Made by a program: the position numbers and the translations under genes
Assembly: GCA_038325105.1 (NCBI GenBank)
Contig: JBBQIR010000006.1
Span: forward strand, 1 to 53,840
Direction of reading: 5' to 3'
DNA from: WSXY01 sp038325105
Lineage (GTDB): Bacteria; Actinomycetota; Coriobacteriia; Anaerosomatales; Anaerosomataceae
Length of the DNA stretch: 53,840 nucleotides
The notes under the pieces: model-generated
Seen by the model: only the letters and a program-made list of their open reading frames with translations
Databases searched by the model: none
What the model was told of the DNA's origin: nothing
Shown: positions 39,482-48,530 of the stretch, piece after piece
Layout of the letters: the number at the start of each line of letters is the position of its first letter
Numbering within the stretch: position 1 is the stretch's first letter

Positions 39482-39512
39482 TCGCGCATCGCCCGGCCAG
39501 ATGGAGGTTGGG

Positions 39513-40895
39513 ATGGCGTCGAGCGGCACTGGCATGGCGGATCGCGTACCTCCGCATAATCTCGAAGCCGAGCAGTCGCTGCTCGGCTCGATGTTCCTTT
39601 CGTCGGAAGCCGTCGAGACATGCCTCGATGCTGTGAGCGAGGATGACTTCTCGCGCGCTGCCCACAGCAAGATCTTCGTGGCCATCAAGCACCTGTTCGG
39701 TCGCGGCGAGCCCGTAGACCAGATCACCGTGGCGGACCGCCTCGAGGCGACCGGCGAGCTTGATGCGGCTGGCGGAAAGCCGTACCTGCTCGACATCACC
39801 GGCATGGTGCCGACGGCCGCCAACGCGTCGTACTACGCCGAAATCGTCCGGCGTACGTCGCTCCTGCGCCAGCTCATCGGAGCGGGCACCGGCATCGTGG
39901 CACTCGGCTACGACAATCCCGAGGATATCGACGTCGTCATCGAGCAGGCCGAGAAGCGTGTCTTCGACGTCACCAACAAGCGCGTCTCGAGCAACTTCCG
40001 CGCGCTCGACGAGCTCATGAAGACCGGCTTCGAGGAGATTGAGAAACTCTACGACCGCAAGGAGCACATCACCGGTGTTCCGACCGGGTTCCCGGATCTC
40101 GACAAGATCCTTGCGGGTCTCCACCGCGGCGACCTCATCATCCTCGCCGCGCGCCCGTCGGTCGGCAAGACCGCGCTCGCGCTTAACATGGCGGTCAACG
40201 CCGCAAAGGAAGGCTACCCCACGGCCGTCTTCAGCCTTGAGATGTCGAGCGAGCAGCTCGTACAGCGCGTGTTGTGCGCCGAGGCACGCATCGACTCTCA
40301 GCGCCTGCGCACCGGCTACCTCAACGACGCCGACTGGCCGCTCATCATGCAGGCCATGGGCCGCCTCGGTGCGGCCCCGCTCTGGGTCGACGATACGCCG
40401 GCCATCTCGATCCTCGAGATCCGTGCAAAAGCGCGCAGGCTCTTCCGCAACAAGGAGAGTGGCCTGATCATCGTCGACTACCTCCAGTTGATGCAGCCGC
40501 AGAACAGGCGCTCGGAGAACCGTCAGGTCGAGATCGCCGAGATCAGCCGGGGCCTCAAGATCCTCGCGAAGGAACTGAGCATCCCGATCATCGCGCTCTC
40601 GCAGCTCTCGCGAGCCGTGGAGCAGCGCACCTCGAAGCGCCCGATGCTCTCCGACCTGCGAGAATCGGGCGCGATCGAGCAGGACGCGGACGTTGTCATG
40701 TTCATTCACCGCGACACGTTCGGCAGCGGTGGCGGCGATTTCGACGGTAGCGGCGGGGGTGTCGAGGGCATGCCCGGCAAAGGCGAAGCGGAGATTATCG
40801 TCGCGAAACACCGCAACGGACCCCAGGGCAGCTGTCACGTGGCGTACCTCGACAAGTACACGAAGTTCGTGCCGCTCGCGAAAAACGTGCCGTAG
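39513..40895 (+). CDS. dnaB: Replicative DNA helicase DnaB
   Basis: The protein has 460 residues. N-terminal domain: RVPPHNLEAEQSLLGSMFLS. Linker and RecA-like domain: GVPTGFPDLDKILAGLHRGD LIILAARPSVGKTALALNMA (Walker A), LSSEQLVQR-like EMSSEQLVQRVLCAEARIDS, LIIVDYLQLM (Walker B), and ALSQLSRAVEQR (arginine finger region). There is no intein. I chose ATG 39513 because GGAGG at 39503 is well spaced. The gene follows rplI as in many Gram-positive bacteria and terminates 10 bases before an antisense selenoprotein-like gene. Confidence 0.96.
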   Translation: MASSGTGMADRVPPHNLEAEQSLLGSMFLSSEAVETCLDAVSEDDFSRAAHSKIFVAIKHLFGRGEPVDQITVADRLEATGELDAAGGKPYLLDITGMVPTAANASYYAEIVRRTSLLRQLIGAGTGIVALGYDNPEDIDVVIEQAEKRVFDVTNKRVSSNFRALDELMKTGFEEIEKLYDRKEHITGVPTGFPDLDKILAGLHRGDLIILAARPSVGKTALALNMAVNAAKEGYPTAVFSLEMSSEQLVQRVLCAEARIDSQRLRTGYLNDADWPLIMQAMGRLGAAPLWVDDTPAISILEIRAKARRLFRNKESGLIIVDYLQLMQPQNRRSENRQVEIAEISRGLKILAKELSIPIIALSQLSRAVEQRTSKRPMLSDLRESGAIEQDADVVMFIHRDTFGSGGGDFDGSGGGVEGMPGKGEAEIIVAKHRNGPQGSCHVAYLDKYTKFVPLAKNVP

Positions 40896-40905
40896 GTTCG
40901 CACCT

Positions 40906-41148
40906 TCAGGCGTGGAGCAGTTTCTCGAACTCCTTCGGGTTCCACCCGACCATCGCGGTCTCACCCACGAGGATGACGGGCACACCGTACTGCCCTGTCA
41001 TGGCGACCATCCGCTTGAGGCCTGCTCTGTCCTCGGCTACATTCACGTCCGAGAACGCCACGTCCTTCTCCGCGAAGTAACTCTTCGCGTGGGTGCAGTA
41101 CGGTCAAGTCTTCGTCGTGAAGATCGTGACACGCTTCTGAACTGCCAT
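40906..41148 (-). CDS. Glutaredoxin-like selenoprotein (in-frame UGA at active site)
   Basis: The 80-codon frame runs from the ATG at 41146-41148 (SD GGAGGTAG) to the TGA at 40906-40908. It has one internal TGA at 41104-41106, codon 15. The product reads MAVQKRVTIFTTKT-U-PYC, then THAKSYFAEKDVAFSDVNVA and GQYGVPVILVGETAMVGWNP, a glutaredoxin/YruB-type protein. The TGA stands exactly at the first Cys of C-P-Y-C, so the active site would be U-P-Y-C. Sec-containing glutaredoxins are known in anaerobes. A bacterial-type SECIS hairpin lies downstream of the UGA. The rest of the frame is intact. Without Sec machinery in view, decay by a point mutation remains possible. Confidence 0.82.
41071..41089 (-). 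promoter_or_regulatory. Candidate SECIS hairpin of the selenoglutaredoxin gene
   Basis: On the minus strand CGCGAAG-AGTTA-CTTCGCG gives a perfect 7-base stem and a five-base loop with G as the second base. The apical loop starts 21 bases after the UGA, within the 16-37 base window of bacterial SECIS elements. Confidence 0.7.
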
Positions 41149-41281
41149 GGGGCTACCTCCTGCTTCGGAACCGACACTCCTGTTCGTCCCCGCATGACTC
41201 GCGCGCTAACGCCGGCCGATGCAGGACAGCGGGCTCGACTCGTGGTATGAACACCAGGGAGTATCCGAGAGAGGGAGCATC

Positions 41282-42670
41282 ATGACCGAGGAACGCTACG
41301 ACGTCGTCATCGTGGGAGCAGGGCCCGCCGGGATCTTCGCGGCGATCGAGCTCGTGCGCTCGGGTCGCGTCAAGCGAATCCTCATCGCCGAGCGCGGAAA
41401 GCCCATCGCTAAGCGCAAGTGCCCTGCGCACCAGACGCACTGTATCGGCTGCGAGACATGCGCGATCATGACCGGCTGGGGCGGCGCAGGCGCCTTCTCA
41501 GACGGGAAACTCACGCTCACCACCGAGGTCGGCGGGTGGCTCGGCGATTTCGTCGGCACCGAGGGGCTTTCGCGGCTCGTGGAAGACTCCGACAAGATCT
41601 GGCTAGAGTTTGGCGCCACGACCGAGGTCCATGGTCCGGACGCGGCCACTGCGGAGCGACTCATGCGCGAGGCGACGCTTGCCGAGATGCGCCTCATCCC
41701 GATGCGCATCCGCCACATAGGCACCGACCGTTCACCCGCCGTGCTCCAGGCGATGCACGACTACCTCGTGGAGCAGGGCGTCGACGTGCGCCTCAATTCC
41801 GAAGTCGCGACGATTCTTGCCGACAGCGGACACGTCACCGGCATCGAATTCACCGACGGCACCCGCGTGAAGGCCGATGCGGTCATCGCCGCGCCGGGTC
41901 GCGACGGAGCCGACTGGCTCGCGGAGCAGGCCCGCATCCTCGGCATCGGCCTCGTGAACAACGCGGTCGACATCGGCGTGCGCGTGGAGGTGCCGGCGCC
42001 CGTCATGGAGCCGCTCACCGACCCCCTCTACGAGGCGAAGCTCATCTACTATTCCAAGCAGTTCGGCGACCAGGTCCGGACGTTTTGCATGAACCCCTAC
42101 GGCGAGGTCACGACCGAGTCCTACGGCGACATCGTCACCGTCAATGGCCATTCTTTCGCCGAGGAGCGCACCGAGAACACCAACTTCGCGGTGCTCGTGA
42201 GCCAGAGTTTCACGCACCCGTTCCACGATCCCATCCGATACGGACACTCCATCGCCGGGCTTGCGAACCTACTCGGCGAGGGCATCATCGTGCAGCGCCT
42301 CGGTGACCTGAAGGCTGGGCGGCGTTCGACCCCCAAGCGCATCGCGGAGTCAGTCGTGAAGCCGACGATGCCGCAGGCGACGCCGGGCGACCTCTCGTTC
42401 GTGCTCCCGTACCGACACCTCGCCGATATCCTCGAGTTCCTCGAAGCGCTCGATACGCTCGTTCCCGGCGTCGGTGGCGACGGGACGCTCCTCTACGGCG
42501 TCGAAGTGAAGTTCTACTCCTCGCGTGTGGAACTCAACGAGCACCTTCAGAGCCAGATCGCCGGCCTCTACGCGATCGGCGACGGCGCGGGCGTCACGCG
42601 CGGGCTCGTGCAGTCGAGTGCGAGCGGGCTCGTGGCCGCGCGCGCCATCCTTGCAGGTGGCGTGGGGTAA
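41282..42670 (+). CDS. FAD-dependent dehydrogenase (COG2509-like)
   Basis: The protein has 462 residues. YDVVIVGAGPAGIFAAIELV is the GxGxxG FAD-binding start. CPAHQTHCIGCETCAIMTGW carries four Cys (residues about 44-58) not used in the usual dehydrogenases and possibly binding a metal. GAGAFSDGKLTLTTEVGG is a typical block, and GLYAIGDGAGVTRGLVQSSA closes the FAD-binding site. The substrate is unknown. The SD GAGGGAGC precedes the ATG at 41282. It is divergent from the glutaredoxin gene, so both may respond to the same redox signal. Confidence 0.88.
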   Translation: MTEERYDVVIVGAGPAGIFAAIELVRSGRVKRILIAERGKPIAKRKCPAHQTHCIGCETCAIMTGWGGAGAFSDGKLTLTTEVGGWLGDFVGTEGLSRLVEDSDKIWLEFGATTEVHGPDAATAERLMREATLAEMRLIPMRIRHIGTDRSPAVLQAMHDYLVEQGVDVRLNSEVATILADSGHVTGIEFTDGTRVKADAVIAAPGRDGADWLAEQARILGIGLVNNAVDIGVRVEVPAPVMEPLTDPLYEAKLIYYSKQFGDQVRTFCMNPYGEVTTESYGDIVTVNGHSFAEERTENTNFAVLVSQSFTHPFHDPIRYGHSIAGLANLLGEGIIVQRLGDLKAGRRSTPKRIAESVVKPTMPQATPGDLSFVLPYRHLADILEFLEALDTLVPGVGGDGTLLYGVEVKFYSSRVELNEHLQSQIAGLYAIGDGAGVTRGLVQSSASGLVAARAILAGGVG

Positions 42671-42809
42671 CGACCGCGTCAGGGGCACCGCTCGGCTGAG
42701 GGAAGCGTGGCGCTCCTCGGCTGGCGCCGTCTTGTGCCGGGCTCGCGCCGCCCGCTACATGTCGCAGGGCTGTGGTACCGTAGCCGTCACGCCGTACAGA
42801 AGGAATCTC

Positions 42810-44627
42810 ATGCCGCTGCGCACGACAAGTACGCTCGAGACGCTCGCTGACGTCTTCGGGTATCCCGAGTTCCGGCCGCACCAGTCCGAGATCATCGACT
42901 GGATCGTGGCCGGCAAAGATGCGTTCGTGCTCATGCCCACCGGCGGCGGCAAATCGCTCTGCTTCCAGATCCCGGCGCTCCATCGCGCGGGAACTGCGGT
43001 TGTCATCTCGCCGCTCATCTCGCTCATGAAGGACCAGGTCGACGCGCTCTGTGCGAACGGTGTGGCCGCTGCGGTACTCAACTCGTCGCTCTCGGCAGAG
43101 GACTCCTCGGACGTGTTCGCGCGGCTGCGCGCTGGCGAGCTCGATTTGCTCTACGTCTCGCCGGAGCGACTCGTCCTCGACGGCTTCCTGCAAACGCTCG
43201 CCCGGGTGGACATCTCGCTGTTCGCCATTGACGAGGCGCACTGCGTTTCCCAGTGGGGGCACGACTTCCGCCCCGAGTACGTTCAGCTCGGCTGCCTGCG
43301 CGAGCGTTTCCCCGATGTTCCGATCGTGGCGCTCACCGCGACCGCCGACGAGCAGACCCGCTTCGACGTGCTCCGCCAACTCGGTCTGGCGTGTGCCCGC
43401 ATGTTCGTCACGGGCTTCGACCGGCCGAACATCCGCTACGCCGCCGCGTACAAGACCCGGCCCGCGCCGCAACTGCTCGAGTTCATCAAGCAGCACGACG
43501 GTGAGTCCGGCATCGTGTACGCGCTTTCGCGGCGTCGCGTCGAGGACGTCGCCGAGAAGTTGCGCGATGCGGGCGTGCGGGCTCGCGCGTATCACGCGGG
43601 CATGAGCGCCGCCGCCCGCGTGAAGGTGCAAGAGGCGTTCATGGGCGACCGGCTCGACGTTGTGGTCGCGACCGTGGCGTTCGGCATGGGCATCGACAAG
43701 CCGGACGTGCGCTTCGTCGTGCACTACGACATGCCGAAGTCCATCGAAGGTTACTACCAGGAGACCGGCCGAGCCGGTCGCGACGGCCTGCCTGCCGACG
43801 CGCTCATGCTCTGGAGCATGCAAGACGTGATGACGTCGAAGGGCTTCATCGACGCCGTCACGAGCGAAGAGCAACGCCGCATCGAGACGCACAAACTGAA
43901 CGCGATGGTCGGCTTCGCCGAGGCGCTCTCGTGCCGACGCCGGGCGCTTCTTCACTACTTCGGGGAGGACCTCACCGGTGATTGTGGCAACTGCGACGTG
44001 TGCTCGGATCCGCCCGAGACGTACGACGCAACCGTCGACGCGCAGAAGGCGCTCTCAGCCGTGTATCGCTTGAACGAACGCTTCGGGCTGGGGTACGTCG
44101 TCGACGTGCTGCGCGGCTCGGAGAACCAGCGCGTGCTCGGCAACGGGCACGACGCGCTCAGTGTCTATGGCATCGGTGCCGAGTACTCGAAAGACGAGTG
44201 GTCGGCGGTCTTCCGGCAGCTCATCCACCGCGGCTACCTGCGCGTGGACGTGGCCGAGTACTCCACGCTCAAGCTCAACCCGACCGCGGCGGCGGTCTTG
44301 CGTGGCGAGGAAGAGGTGCGGCTCGCCCGTGCGCCCGCGCCCCGACCGAAAGCCGAGAAGGCCGACAAGAAGGGGAAGCGCGGGAAGTCGCTCGCGCTCG
44401 AGACCGACGAGCAGAGCGAGCTCTTCGAGCGACTGCGCGAGCTGCGTCGCGGCATCGCCGCCGAGAACTCAGTGCCGGCGTACGTGGTGTTCGCCGATGC
44501 CGCGCTCGCGGACATGGCGCGCAAGCGACCGACAACCCGCGAGGAGTTTCTGGAAGTGAGCGGCGTCGGGCAGGCGAAGCTCGAGCGCTTCGGTGATGAG
44601 TTCCTCGAGGCGATCAGGGCCGAGTAG
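42810..44627 (+). CDS. recQ: ATP-dependent DNA helicase RecQ
   Basis: The protein has 605 residues. Helicase motifs: GYPEFRPHQSEIIDWIVAGK (motif 0), LMPTGGGKSLCFQIPAL (motif I), FAIDEAHCVSQWGHDFRPEY (motif II and the RecQ loop), then VATVAFGMGIDKPDVRFVVH (motif V) and QETGRAGRDG (motif VI). The zinc-binding RQC part has CRRRALLHYFGEDLTGDCGN CDVC. A C-terminal HRDC-like domain (LFERLRELRRGIAAENSVPA YVVFAD) follows a Lys-rich linker. It works in recombination and replication-fork repair. The stop overlaps the convergent TetR gene by 14 bases. Confidence 0.95.
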   Translation: MPLRTTSTLETLADVFGYPEFRPHQSEIIDWIVAGKDAFVLMPTGGGKSLCFQIPALHRAGTAVVISPLISLMKDQVDALCANGVAAAVLNSSLSAEDSSDVFARLRAGELDLLYVSPERLVLDGFLQTLARVDISLFAIDEAHCVSQWGHDFRPEYVQLGCLRERFPDVPIVALTATADEQTRFDVLRQLGLACARMFVTGFDRPNIRYAAAYKTRPAPQLLEFIKQHDGESGIVYALSRRRVEDVAEKLRDAGVRARAYHAGMSAAARVKVQEAFMGDRLDVVVATVAFGMGIDKPDVRFVVHYDMPKSIEGYYQETGRAGRDGLPADALMLWSMQDVMTSKGFIDAVTSEEQRRIETHKLNAMVGFAEALSCRRRALLHYFGEDLTGDCGNCDVCSDPPETYDATVDAQKALSAVYRLNERFGLGYVVDVLRGSENQRVLGNGHDALSVYGIGAEYSKDEWSAVFRQLIHRGYLRVDVAEYSTLKLNPTAAAVLRGEEEVRLARAPAPRPKAEKADKKGKRGKSLALETDEQSELFERLRELRRGIAAENSVPAYVVFADAALADMARKRPTTREEFLEVSGVGQAKLERFGDEFLEAIRAE

Positions 44628-45273
44628 GAGTGGTGTCGCCCGGCTCCGCTTCGTTCCACCCCATGATCGCGAGCATCGCGTTGATCGTCGCGTCATCCGA
44701 CGGCGCCGCGCCAAAGACCATCGACGTCATGAAATGCCCGATGAACTGACTCATGAACGCGCGAACACGCTCCGCGGTCTCGGCGGATGCGTACTCGTGC
44801 CCGAAGTACGCGTCTACGCGAGGCACCAGCGCCGTGAGCATGGCGGCCATTGGTGTGGCGAGATGTGTGCGAAACGTGCTCAGGAAGACGCCGCTGTGCG
44901 GTGCAGAGACGAGTAGCATGCGGATGACCGGGCTGTCGCTCCCCTGCGACGCCTGTCGACGCACTTCCAGAAGGCCGCGCAGGGATTCGCGGAGGTTCTC
45001 GGCGCGGATGTCGGTCACCATTGTGCTGGCCAGCTGCACGATCCGGTCACCAGCGAGGCCGACCAACTCCTCGAAGAGCGCCTCTTTGCCGGCATAGTGG
45101 CGGTAGAGTGCGGGCTCGCTCACGCCAACGGCCGCCGCGATCTCGCGCATCGTGCCGGCCTCATACCCCCTCTCGGCAAAGACGCCGAGCGCCGCGTCGA
45201 GAATCTCACCCCGGCGGCCCTCCACGAACTCCGAGAAGTACCGCACAGGCAGGTCGATAGGGGGCATGATCAC
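44614..45273 (-). CDS. TetR family transcriptional regulator
   Basis: The protein has 219 residues. ILDAALGVFAERGYEAGTMR EIAAAVGVSEPALYRHYAGK EALFEEL is the TetR helix-turn-helix. The C-terminal half has HLATPMAAMLTALVPRVDAY, like TetR regulators of multidrug transport. It is the last gene of the exporter operon, with the GTG at 45273 overlapping the ABC gene stop. It most likely represses the operon by binding the palindrome at 51602-51651 (inference). Confidence 0.88.
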   Translation of the reverse strand: MIMPPIDLPVRYFSEFVEGRRGEILDAALGVFAERGYEAGTMREIAAAVGVSEPALYRHYAGKEALFEELVGLAGDRIVQLASTMVTDIRAENLRESLRGLLEVRRQASQGSDSPVIRMLLVSAPHSGVFLSTFRTHLATPMAAMLTALVPRVDAYFGHEYASAETAERVRAFMSQFIGHFMTSMVFGAAPSDDATINAMLAIMGWNEAEPGDTTPTRP

Positions 45274-46268
45274 GATGTCGCCTCCTTCTGCTTCGTAACA
45301 AGATGCACGAATGCGTCTTCGAGCGTCGGCTCGACCGGCTCGGCACTGCGGACCTCGAAGCCGAGTCGACCGAGGATTCCTGCCACGTCCACGTCTGCGG
45401 CATCATGCTCGCCGATGTTCACGTGGAGCATCGAGCCCTGCATGTACCCCTCGGATATCTCAGGCACGCCAACCAGTGCCGCAAGCGCGCCCTCGCCGTC
45501 CTCGACTTCTACCTGGAGGATCGTGTCGCGCATGAGTTCGCTCTTCACGTCGTTCGGGGTGCCCTCGGCGATGATGTCGCCGCGGTAGATGAACGCGAGA
45601 CGGTTGCAGTGCGTCGCCTCGTCCATGTAGTGCGTCGTCACAAAGAGCGTGACGCCGGTTGCAGCCAGATCGTGCAAGAGCTCCCAGAACTGGCGGCGCG
45701 CCATCGGGTCGACGCCCGAGGTCGGTTCGTCGAGGAAGATGAGCCTCGGCTCGTGGATAGTGGCGCAACCAAGTGCGAGGCGCTGCTTCCAGCCGACCGA
45801 CAGGTCCCCGGTCATCTCGTTCTCGCGACCGTGGAGGTCGGCCATCGTGAGGATGTATTCGCGTCGTTCGGCGAACTTCTCATCGGTGAGGCCGTAGATG
45901 CCGGCGTAGAACTTGAGGTTCTCATCGACCGTGAGGTCCTGGAAGAGCGAGAACTTCTGCGACATGTAGCCGATGTTCTCCCGAACGCGCTCGGACTCGT
46001 CGCAGACGTCGTAGCCCATGACGCGCGCAGTGCCGGAGGTCGGGGCGATGACGCCGCAGAGCATGCGGATCGTCGTCGTCTTACCCGAACCGTTCGGTCC
46101 GAGGAACCCGAAGATCTCGCCGTGACCAACGTTGAAGTCGATCGAGTTGACCGCCACGAAGTCGCCGAACGTCTTGCGCAGACCGCGTACCTCGATGGCG
46201 TGCTCCGCCACGATGGGTGCGAGCATTTCGCGGCTCTCGGCGGTCTTCTTCTGCCAGGGGAATCGCAT
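45270..46268 (-). CDS. ABC exporter ATP-binding protein
   Basis: The protein has 332 residues. EVRGLRKTFGDFVAVNSIDF, Walker A GPNGSGKTTT, Q-loop GYMSQKFSLFQDLTVDENLK, Walker B LIFLDEPTSGVDP and the H-loop VTTHYMDEA are all present. The signature is LSVGWKQRLAL, replacing LSGGQ; the same variant is known in YbhF-type multidrug exporters. A C-terminal regulatory tail follows. It should pair with one of the two permeases. Confidence 0.92.
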   Translation of the reverse strand: MRFPWQKKTAESREMLAPIVAEHAIEVRGLRKTFGDFVAVNSIDFNVGHGEIFGFLGPNGSGKTTTIRMLCGVIAPTSGTARVMGYDVCDESERVRENIGYMSQKFSLFQDLTVDENLKFYAGIYGLTDEKFAERREYILTMADLHGRENEMTGDLSVGWKQRLALGCATIHEPRLIFLDEPTSGVDPMARRQFWELLHDLAATGVTLFVTTHYMDEATHCNRLAFIYRGDIIAEGTPNDVKSELMRDTILQVEVEDGEGALAALVGVPEISEGYMQGSMLHVNIGEHDAADVDVAGILGRLGFEVRSAEPVEPTLEDAFVHLVTKQKEATS

Positions 46269-46280
46269 GGTCGTCAGTCC

Positions 46281-47399
46281 CTAATCGTTCAGTTGTTTGC
46301 GGAAGCGAGAGAGCCCGAAGCCGAAGATCGCGACTGCAAAGACCGCCATGGCCGCGAACTGCGGCCAGAGCGCCACGAAGCCGGAGCCCTTCATGAAGAC
46401 CGAGCGCACGACCACGAGGATGTAGCGCAACGGGATGAAATACGAGAGCGGGTAGAGGATCTTCGGCATCGACTCGAGCGGGAACACGAACCCGGAGAGC
46501 ATCATCGACGGCACCATGAGAAACGTCGTCGCCTGCTGCGCCTGGTAGCGGGTGCGCGACAGGAGCGACACCATGAGGCCCAGCCCGAGCGCCGTGAGCG
46601 CGAAAAGCGCAAGTCCGGCAGCCAACACGAGCAGGCTGCCGTTGAACGGCACCTTGAACCAGAGCGTGCCGACCGTGAACACGAGCGTGATCTGGATGAA
46701 CGCGATCATCACGTACGGCACGAGCTTGCCGATGAGGTATTCGGCCCGGCCGATCGGCGTCACGAAGAGTTGCTCGAGCGTGCCGCGCTCGCGTTCTTTC
46801 ACGACCGCCTGACTCATCGTGGTCTGCGTCGACATCATGAGGATGAAGGCGAGCAGGGCCGGCACCATCGTGTTGACCGCCCGCATCGTCGGATTGAACA
46901 GCACGCGCACCTGCGCGTCCACGCCGCCGGCGCCGGCCGACAGCTTGTTCGGGTAGAGCTTGCCGCTCAGGCTCGCCACGATCTGCTGGGCGTAGCCCGA
47001 CGCCACCGAGGCGGTCTTGGAGTCCGAGCCGTCCACGACGATGCCGATCTCGGCCGGGCGCTTTTTGCGCACCGAATCCGAGAAGCCCTCGGGAATGATG
47101 ATCGCCACCTGTGCCTTGTTGCCGTCCATGAGCGTCTGCATGGCGGTCTCATCGGCGGGGTGCGCGACGTCCAGGAAGTAGCCCGAGTTCACGAAGCCGT
47201 CGACGACGAGGCGGGACTCGACTGAGTTGTCACGATCGACGACCGCCGTACGCAGGTCCTTCACGTCGGTGCCAATGACGTAGCCGAACAAGACGAGCTG
47301 GAGTATCGGCATGATGAAGATGATGGGCAGCATGGAACGGTCCCTGCGAAGTTGCAGGAACTCCTTCCAAATGAGCAGGCGTATGCGTCGCCAGGACAT
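46281..47399 (-). CDS. ABC-2 type permease (YbhR/YhhJ-like)
   Basis: The protein has 372 residues. A first helix (DRSMLPIIFIMPILQLVLFG YVIG) and a large external domain (VVDRDNSVESRLVVDGFVNS) precede five C-terminal helices, e.g. VPALLAFILMMSTQTTMSQA and FLMVPSMMLSGFVFPLESMP. The E-R-E-R-G-T-L-E-Q-L motif (KERERGTLEQLFVTPIGRAE) is the ABC-2 coupling helix. It is paired with a second permease upstream, so the channel is a heterodimer. Confidence 0.92.
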   Translation of the reverse strand: MSWRRIRLLIWKEFLQLRRDRSMLPIIFIMPILQLVLFGYVIGTDVKDLRTAVVDRDNSVESRLVVDGFVNSGYFLDVAHPADETAMQTLMDGNKAQVAIIIPEGFSDSVRKKRPAEIGIVVDGSDSKTASVASGYAQQIVASLSGKLYPNKLSAGAGGVDAQVRVLFNPTMRAVNTMVPALLAFILMMSTQTTMSQAVVKERERGTLEQLFVTPIGRAEYLIGKLVPYVMIAFIQITLVFTVGTLWFKVPFNGSLLVLAAGLALFALTALGLGLMVSLLSRTRYQAQQATTFLMVPSMMLSGFVFPLESMPKILYPLSYFIPLRYILVVVRSVFMKGSGFVALWPQFAAMAVFAVAIFGFGLSRFRKQLND

Positions 47400-47402
47400 C
47401 GG

Positions 47403-48530
47403 TTACGACCTCTCTCGGTACAGAAGCGCCGACAGCGTGATCACGACGACGGCGTAGACGGCGAGCGCCGCAATCTGTGGCCAAAGCACGTCCCAGCCGC
47501 CGCCCTTGAGGAAGATCGTGCGGGCGACCACGGTCATGTATCGCGCCGGGAACAGGTACGAAAGCCCCTGCAGCGCCGGCGGGATGCTCGCAAGCGGGAA
47601 CACGAACCCGGAGAGCATGAACGCCGGCAGGAAGCTGATCATCATCGCCAACTGGTTCGCGACTTCCGTCGAAGACGAGCGCGCCGAAATGAGCAGCCCA
47701 AGACCAAGCACGCAGAGCACGAACAGGAAGCTGGCGAGCGCGAAGAGCGCGACCGAGCCGCGGAAGGGTATCCGGAAAACGAGCAGGCCGATGGCCGAGA
47801 TGGTGATGATGTTGAGCGCCGCCATCACCGCCCACGGCATGACCTTGCCAATCATGAGTTCGATGCGGTGGATCGGTGAGACGACGAGCTGCTCGTAGGT
47901 TCCCTGCTCCTTCTCGGAGACGAGGGTGTTGGCCGTCTGCTGCACCGTCATGACGGTGAGGAGCAGCACGATGAGGCCCGGCACGAGGTAGCTCGCGGAC
48001 TTGCCCTCGGGGTTGTACCAGATGCGCGTCTTCGCGGTGAGCCCGCCCGCTTGCGCGGGATCCATGCCGCTCGCCTCGGCCTGGCTGATCGCCACCTTCG
48101 CGCCGAAGATACGCGACAGCCCGTTGGCATACGCTTGGCCGAGTTGTGCCGAGTTCGGCTCGGAGCCGTCGATGAGCACCTGCACCGCTCCCGCCCGGCC
48201 CGCCGCGACCGAGTCGCCGAAGCCCGGGCCGATGACCACGACTACGCGCGCCTGGTTCCGGTCGAAGATGCCGTCGATCTCACTCGATGCCGTGAGGTTA
48301 TGCGTGACCGTGAAGTAGTTGGACTGCTTGAGCGCGTCGACGTACTGGCGGCTGATTGCCGTGTGGTCCTGGTCGAGGAGCGCAGTGGGGAGGTCCTTCA
48401 CGTCGAACGACACGGCGTACGAGAACAGGAACAGTTGCAGCAGCGGCATGATGAGGACGGCGATCATCGTGCGCGGGTCGCGGATGATGTGGATGAATTC
48501 CTTGCGAGCGATCGCGTAGATGCGCCTCAT
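47403..48530 (-). CDS. ABC-2 type permease (YbhS-like)
   Basis: The protein has 375 residues with the same layout as its neighbour: RRIYAIARKEFIHIIRDPRT, a first helix, the external domain, then SEKEQGTYEQLVVSPIHRIE for the coupling helix, and the conserved ISFLPAFMLSGFVFPLASIP. I chose the ATG at 48530, which overlaps the ATPase stop (ATGA) and starts at the conserved first residues. With the other permease it forms the membrane channel. Confidence 0.92.
   Translation of the reverse strand: MRRIYAIARKEFIHIIRDPRTMIAVLIMPLLQLFLFSYAVSFDVKDLPTALLDQDHTAISRQYVDALKQSNYFTVTHNLTASSEIDGIFDRNQARVVVVIGPGFGDSVAAGRAGAVQVLIDGSEPNSAQLGQAYANGLSRIFGAKVAISQAEASGMDPAQAGGLTAKTRIWYNPEGKSASYLVPGLIVLLLTVMTVQQTANTLVSEKEQGTYEQLVVSPIHRIELMIGKVMPWAVMAALNIITISAIGLLVFRIPFRGSVALFALASFLFVLCVLGLGLLISARSSSTEVANQLAMMISFLPAFMLSGFVFPLASIPPALQGLSYLFPARYMTVVARTIFLKGGGWDVLWPQIAALAVYAVVVITLSALLYRERS

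Noticed and set aside
42594..43955. Minus-strand frame of 453 codons opposite recQ
   Set aside because: The plus strand encodes RecQ with all helicase motifs; the antisense frame has no SD and no conserved pattern.
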